Shown here: one piece after another, positions 7,604 to 14,334 of the stretch
Position numbering within the stretch: the stretch's first letter is position 1
How the letters are laid out: every line of letters starts with the position of its first letter
Source: Bacillota bacterium
GTDB lineage: Bacteria > Bacillota > Clostridia > Christensenellales > Aristaeellaceae
Assembly (NCBI GenBank): GCA_023409955.1
Contig: JAEYQQ010000056.1
Location: forward strand, 1 to 18,398
Reading direction: 5' to 3'
Length of the DNA: 18,398 bases
The notes under the pieces: generated by a model
What the model saw: only the letters and a program-made list of their open reading frames with translations
What the model was told of the DNA's origin: nothing
Database searches by the model: none
Program-made: the position numbers and the translations under genes

Positions 7604-7672
7604 GCAAGAAAAGGGCAATTCTATATTTCCAAATAAAAACTTATACACATCTAATATACTCCTGGCTAAATA

Positions 7673-7688
7673 ATGGCCAAACGGCCAT
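7673..7688. other. Inverted repeat upstream of the nucleoside promoter
   Basis: ATGGCC-AAAC-GGCCAT forms perfect 6-bp arms with a 4-base centre. It is followed by two copies of ATACATGG. It lies about 95 bases upstream of the predicted nucleoside operon start and 45 bases before the repeat array. An operator or relic repeat is possible. Apart from this, 7608-7734 holds no gene that I see. Confidence 0.3.
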
Positions 7689-7734
7689 ACATGGCAATAC
7701 ATGGTCATATCACCAATCTCCAGCATCACTCTAC

Positions 7735-8080
7735 CCGTAGGGGAGATGATTAATCGCACGCCTCCCTCACCCAAACCGTAGGGGCGATGATTAATCGCCC
7801 ACCTCCCTTACCCAAACCGTAGGGGCGATGATCAAACGCACGCCTCCCTTACCCAAACCGTTGGGTCGATAATCAATCGCCCGTCTCACTCACTCCTGCC
7901 GTTGGGTCGATAATCAATCACTCGCCTTCCTCTCCCAAACTGTAGGGGCGATTATTAATCGCCCGTCTCACTCGCTCCTGCCATTGGGTCGATAATCAAT
8001 CGCCCATCTCACTCGCTCCTGCCGTTGGATCGATAATCAATCTCCCGCCTCACTTTTGCCGTTGGGGCGATGATCAGTAC
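7735..8080. repeat. Array A: nine copies of a GC-rich palindromic repeat, 41-bp period
   Basis: Units begin at 7735, 7776, 7817, 7858, 7899, 7940, 7981, 8022 and 8059. The first seven steps are exactly 41 bp, and the last is 37. The core is roughly CCGTAGGGGCGATNATNAAT followed by CGCCCGCCTC. It contains arms GGGCGAT and ATCGCCC around 5 bases. Two head types alternate (TAGGGGCGAT and TTGGGTCGAT), as do two tails (ending ACCCAAA, or CTCCTG). Most units have lost one arm by point change, so pairing is not strictly kept. The ninth unit is cut short before the IS3 remnant. The tails repeat among themselves, so they are not CRISPR spacers. No coding capacity and no cas gene nearby. Confidence 0.9.
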
Positions 8081-8124
8081 ACCTTGCAAACATTCCATAC
8101 CCTGAGTAAAGAGCATCACTTTTT

Positions 8125-8404
8125 TTGCCCGCTATGCCCAGCCCAGGATGCCCTTACGATAATGCTGTGATGGAGAACTTTTTCGGCACACTAAAAACAG
8201 AATGCCTTTTCATCCTCAAGCCCAATACTCAGGTGGATGTTGAAACATCTGTTGCCCAATACGTCTATTTCTACAATTTTGAATGTACTAATCTCAAAAC
8301 AGCCTTACTCCTTTTGAAATCAGGAGCAAGGCTGCGTTATCTGGATCTATCTTACGACAGAGCGTTTCTTTTTGTGTCTATTCCTTGGGAAACAGTCCAC
8401 TCCT
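8125..8404 (+). pseudogene. 3' remnant of an IS3-family transposase gene (OrfB), frameshifted
   Basis: Frame 1 reads PGCPYDNAVMENFFGTLKTE, the conserved motif of IS3/IS150-type DDE transposases that carries the last catalytic Glu, then VAQYVYFYNFECTNLKT. There the frame breaks: after about 8302 the expected ending TPFEIRSKAA continues in the next frame, as if one G of a GGC codon had been lost. Only about the last 90 codons exist. The Asp-Asp part of the catalytic core, OrfA and recognisable terminal inverted repeats are absent, and no good start codon or ribosome binding site is present. It is embedded in the palindromic repeats: array A ends about 45 bases before it and array B starts directly after it. 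It is a dead fragment. Confidence 0.88.
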
Positions 8405-8405
8405 A

Positions 8406-8682
8406 CCGTAGGGGCGATTTTTAATCGCCCGCCTCACTCCTGCCGTTGGGACGATGATTAATCTCCCGCTTACTTTTGCCGTTGGGACGATGATTAATCT
8501 CCCGCTTACTTTTGCCGTAGGGGCGATTATTAATCGCACGTCTTCCCTCTAACCGTTGGGTCGATGATCACCCCCCCGCCTCACTCCTGCCGTAGGGTGC
8601 TCGCTCTCACTCTAACCGTTGGGACGATGATTAATCGCCCGCCTCCCTCTAACTGTTGGGACGATGATCCCCCCGCCTGCAC
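8406..8682. repeat. Array B: eight copies of the same palindromic repeat, about 37-bp period
   Basis: Units begin at 8406, 8443, 8479, 8515, 8553, 8590, 8616 and 8653. Steps are 37, 36, 36, 38, 37, 26 and 37. The 36-bp units at 8443 and 8479 are identical, which points to recent tandem duplication. The unit at 8590 has lost most of its core. Tails are shorter than in array A (CTCACTCCTG, CTTACTTTTG, or ending CCCTCTAA). The first unit keeps full arms (GGGCGAT, ATCGCCC). The last unit ends about 25 bases after the yitT stop. Confidence 0.88.
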
Positions 8683-8704
8683 CTATGCTTTGGCAATCTT
8701 TTCC

Positions 8705-9571
8705 TTATCTTTCACCTGTCAATTTGGAAAATCCCTCGCCCAGCGCTTCATGGGCCTCGGTAATGAACATAAACGCCTTTTCATCTTCCTGCCTTACAAT
8801 TTCCTTAATTCTGGGCACTTCCTGTCTGCCAGCCACACACAGCACCACAGGCCGCTCTGCGCCAGAGTATGCTCCCTTGGCAGTGAGCAGCGTTACACCC
8901 CGTTCCAGTTCTCCCATAATGCGGTTGGTTACCGCTTCCGACTTATCTGATATGACAAAGCAGGCCCGCTGCGAGCTGAAACCATCCAACACCATATCCA
9001 AAACCTTTGCAGACACCACGATGCAAATCAAAGCGTACAGGGCATGTTGTACACCCAGCACAAAACCCGCAGCCACAATCACCAAAAAGTCAACGGCAAA
9101 CAAAAACGCGCCAACCGAAATGAACGAAAACTTACGGTGGACCATTCTTGCAATCATATCAGAACCACCGGTGGTAGCCTCACCGCGTAAAATCATCCCA
9201 AGGCCCACCCCCAGCAAAACCCCGCCATATACAGCCCCCAACAGCACATCATCGGTCATTGGCGGCACTTTCAGTATGTCAATAGCAATGGAAAAGAGCA
9301 CCGTTGCCACCAACGACCGCCACACGAATACCCGGCCCATGGCCCGGAAGCCGATCATGAAAAGGGGCAGGTTCATAATCATACTGGTCAAACCCACAGG
9401 CATACCAAACAAATGGTTCAATATGGTGGCAACACCCGTAAGCCCTCCCGGTGCTATACCATTGGGCACAAGGAACAAGGGATATGCCAGGCCGCCAATC
9501 ACGCACCCAATCACAATTTGTATGTAGCTTCGCACCTGCTCATGGCGTATCATGCTGCCAAGGTTGTCCAC
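8705..9571 (-). CDS. YitT family membrane protein (DUF161 plus DUF2179)
   Basis: Conserved Firmicute membrane protein of unsettled function; some relatives have been linked to ion or metabolite transport. The 288 residues hold five or six hydrophobic segments: about 15-35 (with the family motif YPLFLVPNGIAPGGLTGVA), then about 57-73, 80-98, 105-128, 148-170 and 175-195. GEATTGGSDMIARMV near residues 130-145 is another family motif. From about 205 a soluble DUF2179 domain follows (ACFVISDKSEAVTNRIMGEL to the end). The start is uncertain. GTG 9571 is used here, ATG 9553 is possible, and GGGGAGG (9591-9597) is spaced better for a CTG at 9583. It lies 85 bases downstream of mazF, possibly cotranscribed, and runs straight into array B with no other terminator. 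Confidence 0.9.
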   Translation of the reverse strand: MDNLGSMIRHEQVRSYIQIVIGCVIGGLAYPLFLVPNGIAPGGLTGVATILNHLFGMPVGLTSMIMNLPLFMIGFRAMGRVFVWRSLVATVLFSIAIDILKVPPMTDDVLLGAVYGGVLLGVGLGMILRGEATTGGSDMIARMVHRKFSFISVGAFLFAVDFLVIVAAGFVLGVQHALYALICIVVSAKVLDMVLDGFSSQRACFVISDKSEAVTNRIMGELERGVTLLTAKGAYSGAERPVVLCVAGRQEVPRIKEIVRQEDEKAFMFITEAHEALGEGFSKLTGER

Positions 9572-9656
9572 CGTCTTTTTCAGATCAATTCCTCCCCTGC
9601 TTCATTTGTGACAGGGAAAACGCCACTTTCCAAAAGAAAGCAGCGCCCCCCGGTAT

Positions 9657-10013
9657 TCAATTGGTTTGCGTGCGGTCTGCAGCCCCCAGAGAAATGGCCA
9701 AGGCACGATCCACCTTCGCCATCACATCCTCCTCCACCCGGCCAAGCTTTTCCATTAATCGCTTTTTTTCCAATGTTCGCACTTGTTCAGCCAGAATGAC
9801 AGAATCCTTTTTCAGTCCGCTCTGCTGGCTGGATATGGCCACATGGGTGGGCAGCTTGGGCTTATTCAGCCGGGAGGTGATAGCAGCCACAATAACCGTA
9901 GGGCTATGCAGATTGCCTATATCGTTTTGGATGATCAGCACCGGGCGTATGCCACCCTGCTCTGATCCTATGACAGGGTCCAAATCAGCCCGATAGATTT
10001 CCCCTCTTTTCAT
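9657..10013 (-). CDS. mazF: MazF/EndoA-type mRNA interferase toxin
   Basis: Sequence-specific endoribonuclease that cleaves mRNA and slows growth when free of its antitoxin. The 118 residues match EndoA (NdoA) of Bacillus in length and pattern: MKRGEIYRADLDPVIGSEQG, GIRPVLIIQND, VIVAAITSRL, KLPTHV and DSVILAEQVRTLEKKRL. The expected catalytic residues are Arg23 and Thr46. ATG 10013 is chosen because MKRGEIY is the usual start and GGAG lies 9 bases upstream; ATG 10028 would add five residues. No MazE/EndoAI-like antitoxin precedes it: no minus-strand frame of at least 60 codons other than its own extension lies in 10014-10446. The alr gene often found next to it is also missing. Confidence 0.95.
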   Translation of the reverse strand: MKRGEIYRADLDPVIGSEQGGIRPVLIIQNDIGNLHSPTVIVAAITSRLNKPKLPTHVAISSQQSGLKKDSVILAEQVRTLEKKRLMEKLGRVEEDVMAKVDRALAISLGAADRTQTN

Positions 10014-10253
10014 ATTGTCACACTCCATGCCCCCTGTCAAGGTTTCCCCTTCGATTGACGTGCATGGAAGCACCGAAAATCGCGGCGCAGCACCGCTTGT
10101 GTTTTCGTCCAGATTGGCAGGGGGTACCGGCACTGCTCCCTTCATCCTATGCCAGCGACTGAAAAGAGGAATCACTGATTCTCCGAAAGACAGCAAGCCT
10201 TCTCTTCTTCAGCTTGACCGCATTCTGTCAAACCTATGGTTTGCCAGCAAATT
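10014..10253. other. Intergenic region upstream of mazF without a recognised gene
   Basis: The mazF frame stays open upstream to 10196, but the 61 extra residues (such as HRMKGAVPVPPANLDENTSG) resemble neither an antitoxin nor any domain that I know. On the minus strand TTGACA occurs twice. One copy (10037-10032) pairs at 17 bases with CAATAT, which overlaps the mazF start codon and so cannot drive the complete gene. The other, near 10232, has no good -10. No terminator is evident. Confidence 0.4.
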
Positions 10254-10402
10254 TTGTAGGGGCGATGATCAATCGCCCGCCTTACCGTCCCTCACAACCA
10301 AATATAAAATCCACCACCGTAGGGGCGATGATCAATCGCCCACCTTACCCTCACTCACAACCCCATCATAACAACCACCATAGGGGCGATGATCCATCAC
10401 CG
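10254..10402. repeat. Cluster C: three palindromic repeats of the same family, about 62-bp spacing
   Basis: Units begin at 10254, 10317 and 10378, spaced 63 and 61. The first two carry full arms GGGCGAT-GATCA-ATCGCCC; the third is degenerate (GATCCATCACCGCCC). The intervening sequence is AC-rich (CACAACC, CCACCACC) and about 20 bases longer than in array A. The cluster lies about 45 bases past the nnrDE stop, so on the minus strand it follows the end of that operon. Confidence 0.85.
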
Positions 10403-10446
10403 CCCCCTTTCACTTTGCTATCTATCCTACCGGCAACATTAATCCA

Positions 10447-11970
10447 TCAACTTTCCTTCCCCAAATACCACATCAAATCCGTAGCCAAAAGGCCCCGCTG
10501 CCCGGTTTCCTTCTCCGCACGCAGTGCAGCATCGCCATGCAGGCAGCAAGCGATCTGCCCAAGCAGCAGCGGCGAATGGTTCAACTGCCCCTGCTGGGCC
10601 AGCAAAGACACCAAAATGCCAGTCAGGGCATCTCCACTGCCACCCTTGGCCAAGGCCGGTGTTCCGGCCGTATTGATGGCAAGCCGCACCCCGTCATATA
10701 AAAGGGAAGATGCCCCCTTTAAAACCACAACGCCGCCCATCTTGTTCCACAATGCCTGTACAGCTTCCACCACATCGGCGGTCACCGCGCCAACGGACCC
10801 CTGCATTAGCCTGGCAGCCTCACCAGGATGGGGGGTGAAGATGTTTGTTCCCGTCATGGGCAGCATCTCCTGGCTCATGGCCAGCAGGTTCAATGCATCT
10901 GCATCCCAAACGGTGGGTTTGTCTGCTCGCCTCACCGCCTGTAAAAGCATCATCCGATCAGGCATGGTACTCAAGCCCGGTCCTATGGCCACAGCATCAG
11001 CCAGTATTGCCGCATCATACACCATCGCTTCCGCCTCTTGTGCCAATGCATCGCCCTGTATAGGCAGAGGAATGCAGGTGGCGCACGGTGCCAACTGTTG
11101 CACAACAGGCACAATGTTTTCAGGGCATGCAACGGTCACAAGGCCTGCCCCTGTACGCAAGGCTGCCAGCGCACAAATAGCGGCAGCCCCGGCCATGCCC
11201 AGGGAACCGGCCACAATCAGTACCCGGCCATAATCTCCCTTATGGGTGTCCCTGCGCCTTGGCGGCAGCAGCACAGACAAATCTTCAGGCACCAGCATAT
11301 CCATGCCCGGCGCATCGTCCATCACCTTAGGCAGTCCAATATCCGCCACCTTCACGCAGCCTGCGTATTCCGGCCCCTTATTCAGATACAACCCTAGCTT
11401 AGGCCGGTGAAAGGTCACAGTTTCACTGGCGCGGATAGCCTCCCCCATCACCATGCCGGATAGGCCGCTTAGCCCCGAAGGAACATCCACCGCCACCACC
11501 GGCAGCCCGCTTTCATTCACCCGCTTGGCAAGTGCAAAAGCAACACCCTGTATCGGCTGGCTAAGGCCGGTGCCAAACAGCGCATCCACCACCAGTGCTA
11601 CCTCCGGGCCGATTGGCGGCAGCTTGTCCGGTGATTCACCAAGCCGAACAATAGGCGCATCCGGCCACAGCTTTTTAATCAGCTGTCTGTTAAACGCCGC
11701 ATCCCCTGACATTTTACTGGTCAGCTGCCAGATAACGGCCCGTCCGCCCTCATTCATCCACAACCGAGCAGCTGCCAGGCCATCGCCGCCATTGTTGCCG
11801 GGGCCGCACAAAAACAGCACCGAACCGCAACATGATTCCATCCGCCGCTTCACGGCGTCAACAACCGCCATGGCTGCATGCTCCATGAGCAAAAGCCCAG
11901 GCAAGCCCGTCTCCTTCATAATGGCACGCTCCACGCGCTTCATTTCCTCCGGCGTGATGGTCCGGTACAT
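10447..11970 (-). CDS. nnrDE: Bifunctional NAD(P)H-hydrate epimerase / ADP-dependent dehydratase
   Basis: Repairs NADH and NADPH damaged by hydration: the N-terminal domain interconverts R and S epimers, and the C-terminal domain dehydrates the S form using ADP. The 507 residues are full length for the fused YjeF type. The epimerase domain (about 1-215) has CGPGNNGGDGLAAARL (55-70), VDALFGTG (128-135) and VDVPSG (161-166). The dehydratase domain (about 225-500) has HKGDYGRVLIVAGS (243-256), DADALNLL (356-363), TPHPGEAARL (379-388) and NTAGTPALAKGGSGDALTG (433-451) with the presumed catalytic Asp447. AAGGGGG precedes the ATG at 11970. It is the last gene of the birA operon, 29 bases after acpS, an arrangement common in Firmicutes. 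Confidence 0.96.
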   Translation of the reverse strand: MYRTITPEEMKRVERAIMKETGLPGLLLMEHAAMAVVDAVKRRMESCCGSVLFLCGPGNNGGDGLAAARLWMNEGGRAVIWQLTSKMSGDAAFNRQLIKKLWPDAPIVRLGESPDKLPPIGPEVALVVDALFGTGLSQPIQGVAFALAKRVNESGLPVVAVDVPSGLSGLSGMVMGEAIRASETVTFHRPKLGLYLNKGPEYAGCVKVADIGLPKVMDDAPGMDMLVPEDLSVLLPPRRRDTHKGDYGRVLIVAGSLGMAGAAAICALAALRTGAGLVTVACPENIVPVVQQLAPCATCIPLPIQGDALAQEAEAMVYDAAILADAVAIGPGLSTMPDRMMLLQAVRRADKPTVWDADALNLLAMSQEMLPMTGTNIFTPHPGEAARLMQGSVGAVTADVVEAVQALWNKMGGVVVLKGASSLLYDGVRLAINTAGTPALAKGGSGDALTGILVSLLAQQGQLNHSPLLLGQIACCLHGDAALRAEKETGQRGLLATDLMWYLGKES

Positions 11971-11999
11971 GATCTGTCCCCCTTATACGACTTATCCAA

Positions 12000-12365
12000 T
12001 TATTCCAAAATGGCTACCGCGGCGGCCATGTCCTCTTCATGGGTCATGCTCAAATGCATCCGCCGACCGCCCAGCTCCTGCATGCGTGCAAGGGCCGCGC
12101 CCCGCAGTTCATAGTAAGGTTGCCCGGAAGGAGCATGCAATATAACCACATCCTGGGGGCGGATGCCGCTAAACCCGGTGCCCAGGGCCTTAAGCGCTGC
12201 CTCCTTGGCGGCAAAGATCGCCGCTGCACTGTCAGGCCCCATGCGCCCCCGGGAACGAACATACTCCTGCTCCTCCTGACTGAAGTAGCGAATGAGGAAG
12301 CGTTCATTTTCCAGCATACGTTCCATGCGCCCTATCCGGCACAGATCAATACCGATGCCGATCAC
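12000..12365 (-). CDS. acpS: Holo-[acyl-carrier-protein] synthase
   Basis: Transfers 4'-phosphopantetheine from CoA to the serine of apo-acyl carrier protein, switching on fatty acid synthesis; cytosolic trimer in the family. The 121 residues match family length. VIGIGIDLCRIGRM supplies the magnesium-binding Asp, FAAKEAALKALGTG supplies the Glu and Lys, and HLSMTHEEDMAAAVAILE closes the fold. The start is GTG 12365, forming a GTGA overlap with the peptidase stop; an ATG at 12431 would add 22 residues with no family likeness. The Shine-Dalgarno signal is weak, so translation probably depends on coupling to the upstream gene. Confidence 0.96.
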   Translation of the reverse strand: MIGIGIDLCRIGRMERMLENERFLIRYFSQEEQEYVRSRGRMGPDSAAAIFAAKEAALKALGTGFSGIRPQDVVILHAPSGQPYYELRGAALARMQELGGRRMHLSMTHEEDMAAAVAILE

Positions 12366-13327
12366 GGGGTATTGCCTGCCAGTACGCCGTTTACAATGGC
12401 CCTGGCCATCACTTCGGAAGCCAGCGCACAAAGCTGAATAAAGTTCACGTCCACCTCCACCCGGCCTGTGGCCAGGGCAAAAACCGTATCCCCATCCATT
12501 TGGGTATGCACCGGGCGGATGGCCCTGGCCAACCCGTCATGGGCAACGGTGGCCAAACGGTTGGCCTGTTCTTTTGTCAGTACAGCGTCGGTGGCAATCA
12601 CAGCAATGGTGGTATTTTGGCCCGGCTGCTCAATACGCCGGAGTTTTGCCGCCGGTACGTGGCCGTATATCAAATTTTCCACTGGCACCCGTGTTCCATC
12701 CTCCATCACGGCACAGGCAATGAGCTTGCCGGTATGGGGGTGATAAATGTCCCCTGCTGCATTAACAACGGCTATGGCACCCACCGTAACCCCATTGGGC
12801 AGGGTAATGCTGGCGGTGCCAAGGCCCCCATTTTGGGGGATTCCCCCTGGCACCAGCTTGCCTACCGTTGCACCGGTGCCCGCACCGACCTGGCCCTGGG
12901 CAGAACCCTTGCCTGCATGCTCGCAGGCGGCCATGCCCATGGCAGCATCAGGCCGTATCTTGGCATCTCCCACCCCAAGGTCATAGATCACCGCTGCAGG
13001 CACAATGGGTACCCGGCATACGCCCATGTCAATGCCAACACCGTTTTGCTCCAGGTATTTCATTACGCCCCCGGCACTGTCCAAGCCAAAGGCACTGCCG
13101 CCGGATAGCACCACGGCATTGGCTTTTTCCACCAGGTTGCCGGGTGATAGCAGGTCTGTTTCACGAGTGCCCGGAGCTGCACCCCGCACATCCACGCCAC
13201 CCACAGCCCCATCCCGGCTGGCTAAGACCACCGTAACGCCTGTACGGGCCTGCCGATTCTGCGCATGCCCCACCTTGATGCCGTGTACATCGGTTATGCT
13301 GCCTTCATACAATTCCATATCAGACAT
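12362..13327 (-). CDS. P1 family peptidase (S58, DmpA/NylC-like self-processing Ntn hydrolase)
   Basis: Member of the S58 family, which includes the beta-aminopeptidases DmpA and BapA and the nylon-oligomer hydrolase NylC. These mature by self-cleavage into two chains whose new N-terminal residue is the nucleophile. The 321 residues show DVHGIKVGH near 13-21, VDVRGAAPGTRETDLL near 45-60, LSGGSAFGLDSAGGVM (74-89), GTGATVGK near 150-157, and GQNTTIAVIATDA (236-248). Cleavage is expected between Asn238 and Thr239, as in NylC. Asp278 and Asp280 in MDGDTVFA resemble the acidic residues of the NylC site. It overlaps birA by 8 bases and acpS by 4, so it is a fixed operon member. Many relatives occur as unassigned genes, and the natural substrate here is unknown. 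Confidence 0.92.
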   Translation of the reverse strand: MSDMELYEGSITDVHGIKVGHAQNRQARTGVTVVLASRDGAVGGVDVRGAAPGTRETDLLSPGNLVEKANAVVLSGGSAFGLDSAGGVMKYLEQNGVGIDMGVCRVPIVPAAVIYDLGVGDAKIRPDAAMGMAACEHAGKGSAQGQVGAGTGATVGKLVPGGIPQNGGLGTASITLPNGVTVGAIAVVNAAGDIYHPHTGKLIACAVMEDGTRVPVENLIYGHVPAAKLRRIEQPGQNTTIAVIATDAVLTKEQANRLATVAHDGLARAIRPVHTQMDGDTVFALATGRVEVDVNFIQLCALASEVMARAIVNGVLAGNTP

Positions 13328-14294
13328 AGCCCATCACTCCTCTTACAGATACATCCCCTGCCAAAACCCGGCGGGTGGTCCCGTCTTCCAGTTTTACCAG
13401 CAGCGCACCGTTTTCATCCAGCCCAACGGCGGTTCCGGTAAAATTTTCACCGCCGCCTTCTACTTTTACAGGTCTGTTTAAGGTGCAGCTTCTCTTTTCA
13501 TAGGCTGCCAAAATGCCATCTAAGCCCTGCTGTTCCAAATGTGTCATGTGCTTTTCAACTGCAGCAAGGTAAGCGCGCAATATGGCTGCCCGTTTTACCG
13601 GCCGCCCCAGCACCTCCTCCAGGGATGTCGCCTTGTCCGCAAGCTCCGGCGGATAAGCTGACGCCCCGGTATTAAGCCCTGTGCCTGCCACCACATATGC
13701 GATGGTTTCCACATCTCCAGCAAGCTCCAGCAATATACCGCATACCTTCTTCCCGTTTACGACAAGGTCGTTGGGCCATTTGATACCGACGGCAAGCCCC
13801 GTCACCACCTCCACCGCCTCCGCCATGGCTACTGCCGCCACAAAGGTAATCAGCTGCGCACTGGACGGGGTAAGCATAGGCCGCATCAAAAGCGATACCC
13901 ACAACCCCTGCCCCTTTGGCGATACCCACTCCCTGCCCCTTCTGCCCCGGCCTGCCGTCTGCTCCTCACACAGTGCCACCGTGCCGCAGGCGGCCCCTTC
14001 CTCCGCCACCTGCTTACACACGCTGTTGGTGGATGTCATGCTCCTTGCATAAAGCATAGGGGGGCGGCCCGCCCACTTGGTGTCAAGGTCCAGCTGCACA
14101 AAGGCAGGGTCAATGGTATCCTCCGGCCAAGCAAGGTGATAACCTTTCTTACCGGCACTTTCGATGTTATAGCCTTGCTCCCGCAGTACCTCAATCCGCT
14201 TCCAGACAGCAGCCCTGGTAACGTTCAAACGGCGGCTCAGCTCTTCCCCGGATATATAGGTTTGTGCAGCCAACATTTTCAACAACTGATCCAC
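13320..14294 (-). CDS. birA: Bifunctional biotin-protein ligase / biotin operon repressor
   Basis: Activates biotin as biotinyl-AMP and attaches it to carrier proteins such as acetyl-CoA carboxylase BCCP. With its DNA-binding domain it can also repress biotin genes. The 324 residues start with a winged helix (1-60: ISGEELSRRLNVTRAAVWKR). The ligase core has STNSVCK near 88-94, GRGRRGREW (115-123), KWPNDLVV (172-179), the catalytic Lys183 in GKKVCGILLEL, and GTGLN (204-208). The C-terminal SH3-like domain covers about 275-324. The start is GTG 14294, with AAGGAG 7 bases further upstream. It is first in the cofactor operon and divergent from moxR. No biotin synthesis or uptake gene lies in the window, so its regulatory targets are elsewhere. 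Confidence 0.96.
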   Translation of the reverse strand: MDQLLKMLAAQTYISGEELSRRLNVTRAAVWKRIEVLREQGYNIESAGKKGYHLAWPEDTIDPAFVQLDLDTKWAGRPPMLYARSMTSTNSVCKQVAEEGAACGTVALCEEQTAGRGRRGREWVSPKGQGLWVSLLMRPMLTPSSAQLITFVAAVAMAEAVEVVTGLAVGIKWPNDLVVNGKKVCGILLELAGDVETIAYVVAGTGLNTGASAYPPELADKATSLEEVLGRPVKRAAILRAYLAAVEKHMTHLEQQGLDGILAAYEKRSCTLNRPVKVEGGGENFTGTAVGLDENGALLVKLEDGTTRRVLAGDVSVRGVMGYV

Positions 14295-14334
14295 TTAATA
14301 TCTCCTTGTAAAACATGAAATGTGCTTTACACAC

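Noticed and set aside
7538..7774. 78-codon minus-strand open frame upstream of the nucleoside operon
   Set aside because: It spans the operon promoter and leader and starts in the repeat array, so it would not be transcribed as a gene.
7735..8682. CRISPR array
   Set aside because: The regular 41-bp period suggests one, but the would-be spacers are only about 11-15 bases, recur among units and keep to two types. The repeats also vary and no cas gene is present.
8664..9527. 287-codon plus-strand open frame over yitT
   Set aside because: Fully antisense to a well-supported YitT gene; rich in Thr, Ser and Pro as expected of a complement frame.
10010..10037. TTGACA and CAATAT at 17-base spacing as the mazF promoter
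   Set aside because: The -10 overlaps the mazF start codon, so a transcript from it would lack the start; taken as chance.
10014..10196. 61-residue N-terminal extension of MazF
   Set aside because: EndoA proteins start at MxxKRGD/E; the extension has no family match, and a ribosome binding site lies before the ATG at 10013.
10214..11233. 339-codon plus-strand open frame over nnrDE
   Set aside because: Antisense to the dehydratase domain and runs through the palindromic repeats; low-complexity, Pro- and Ser-rich.
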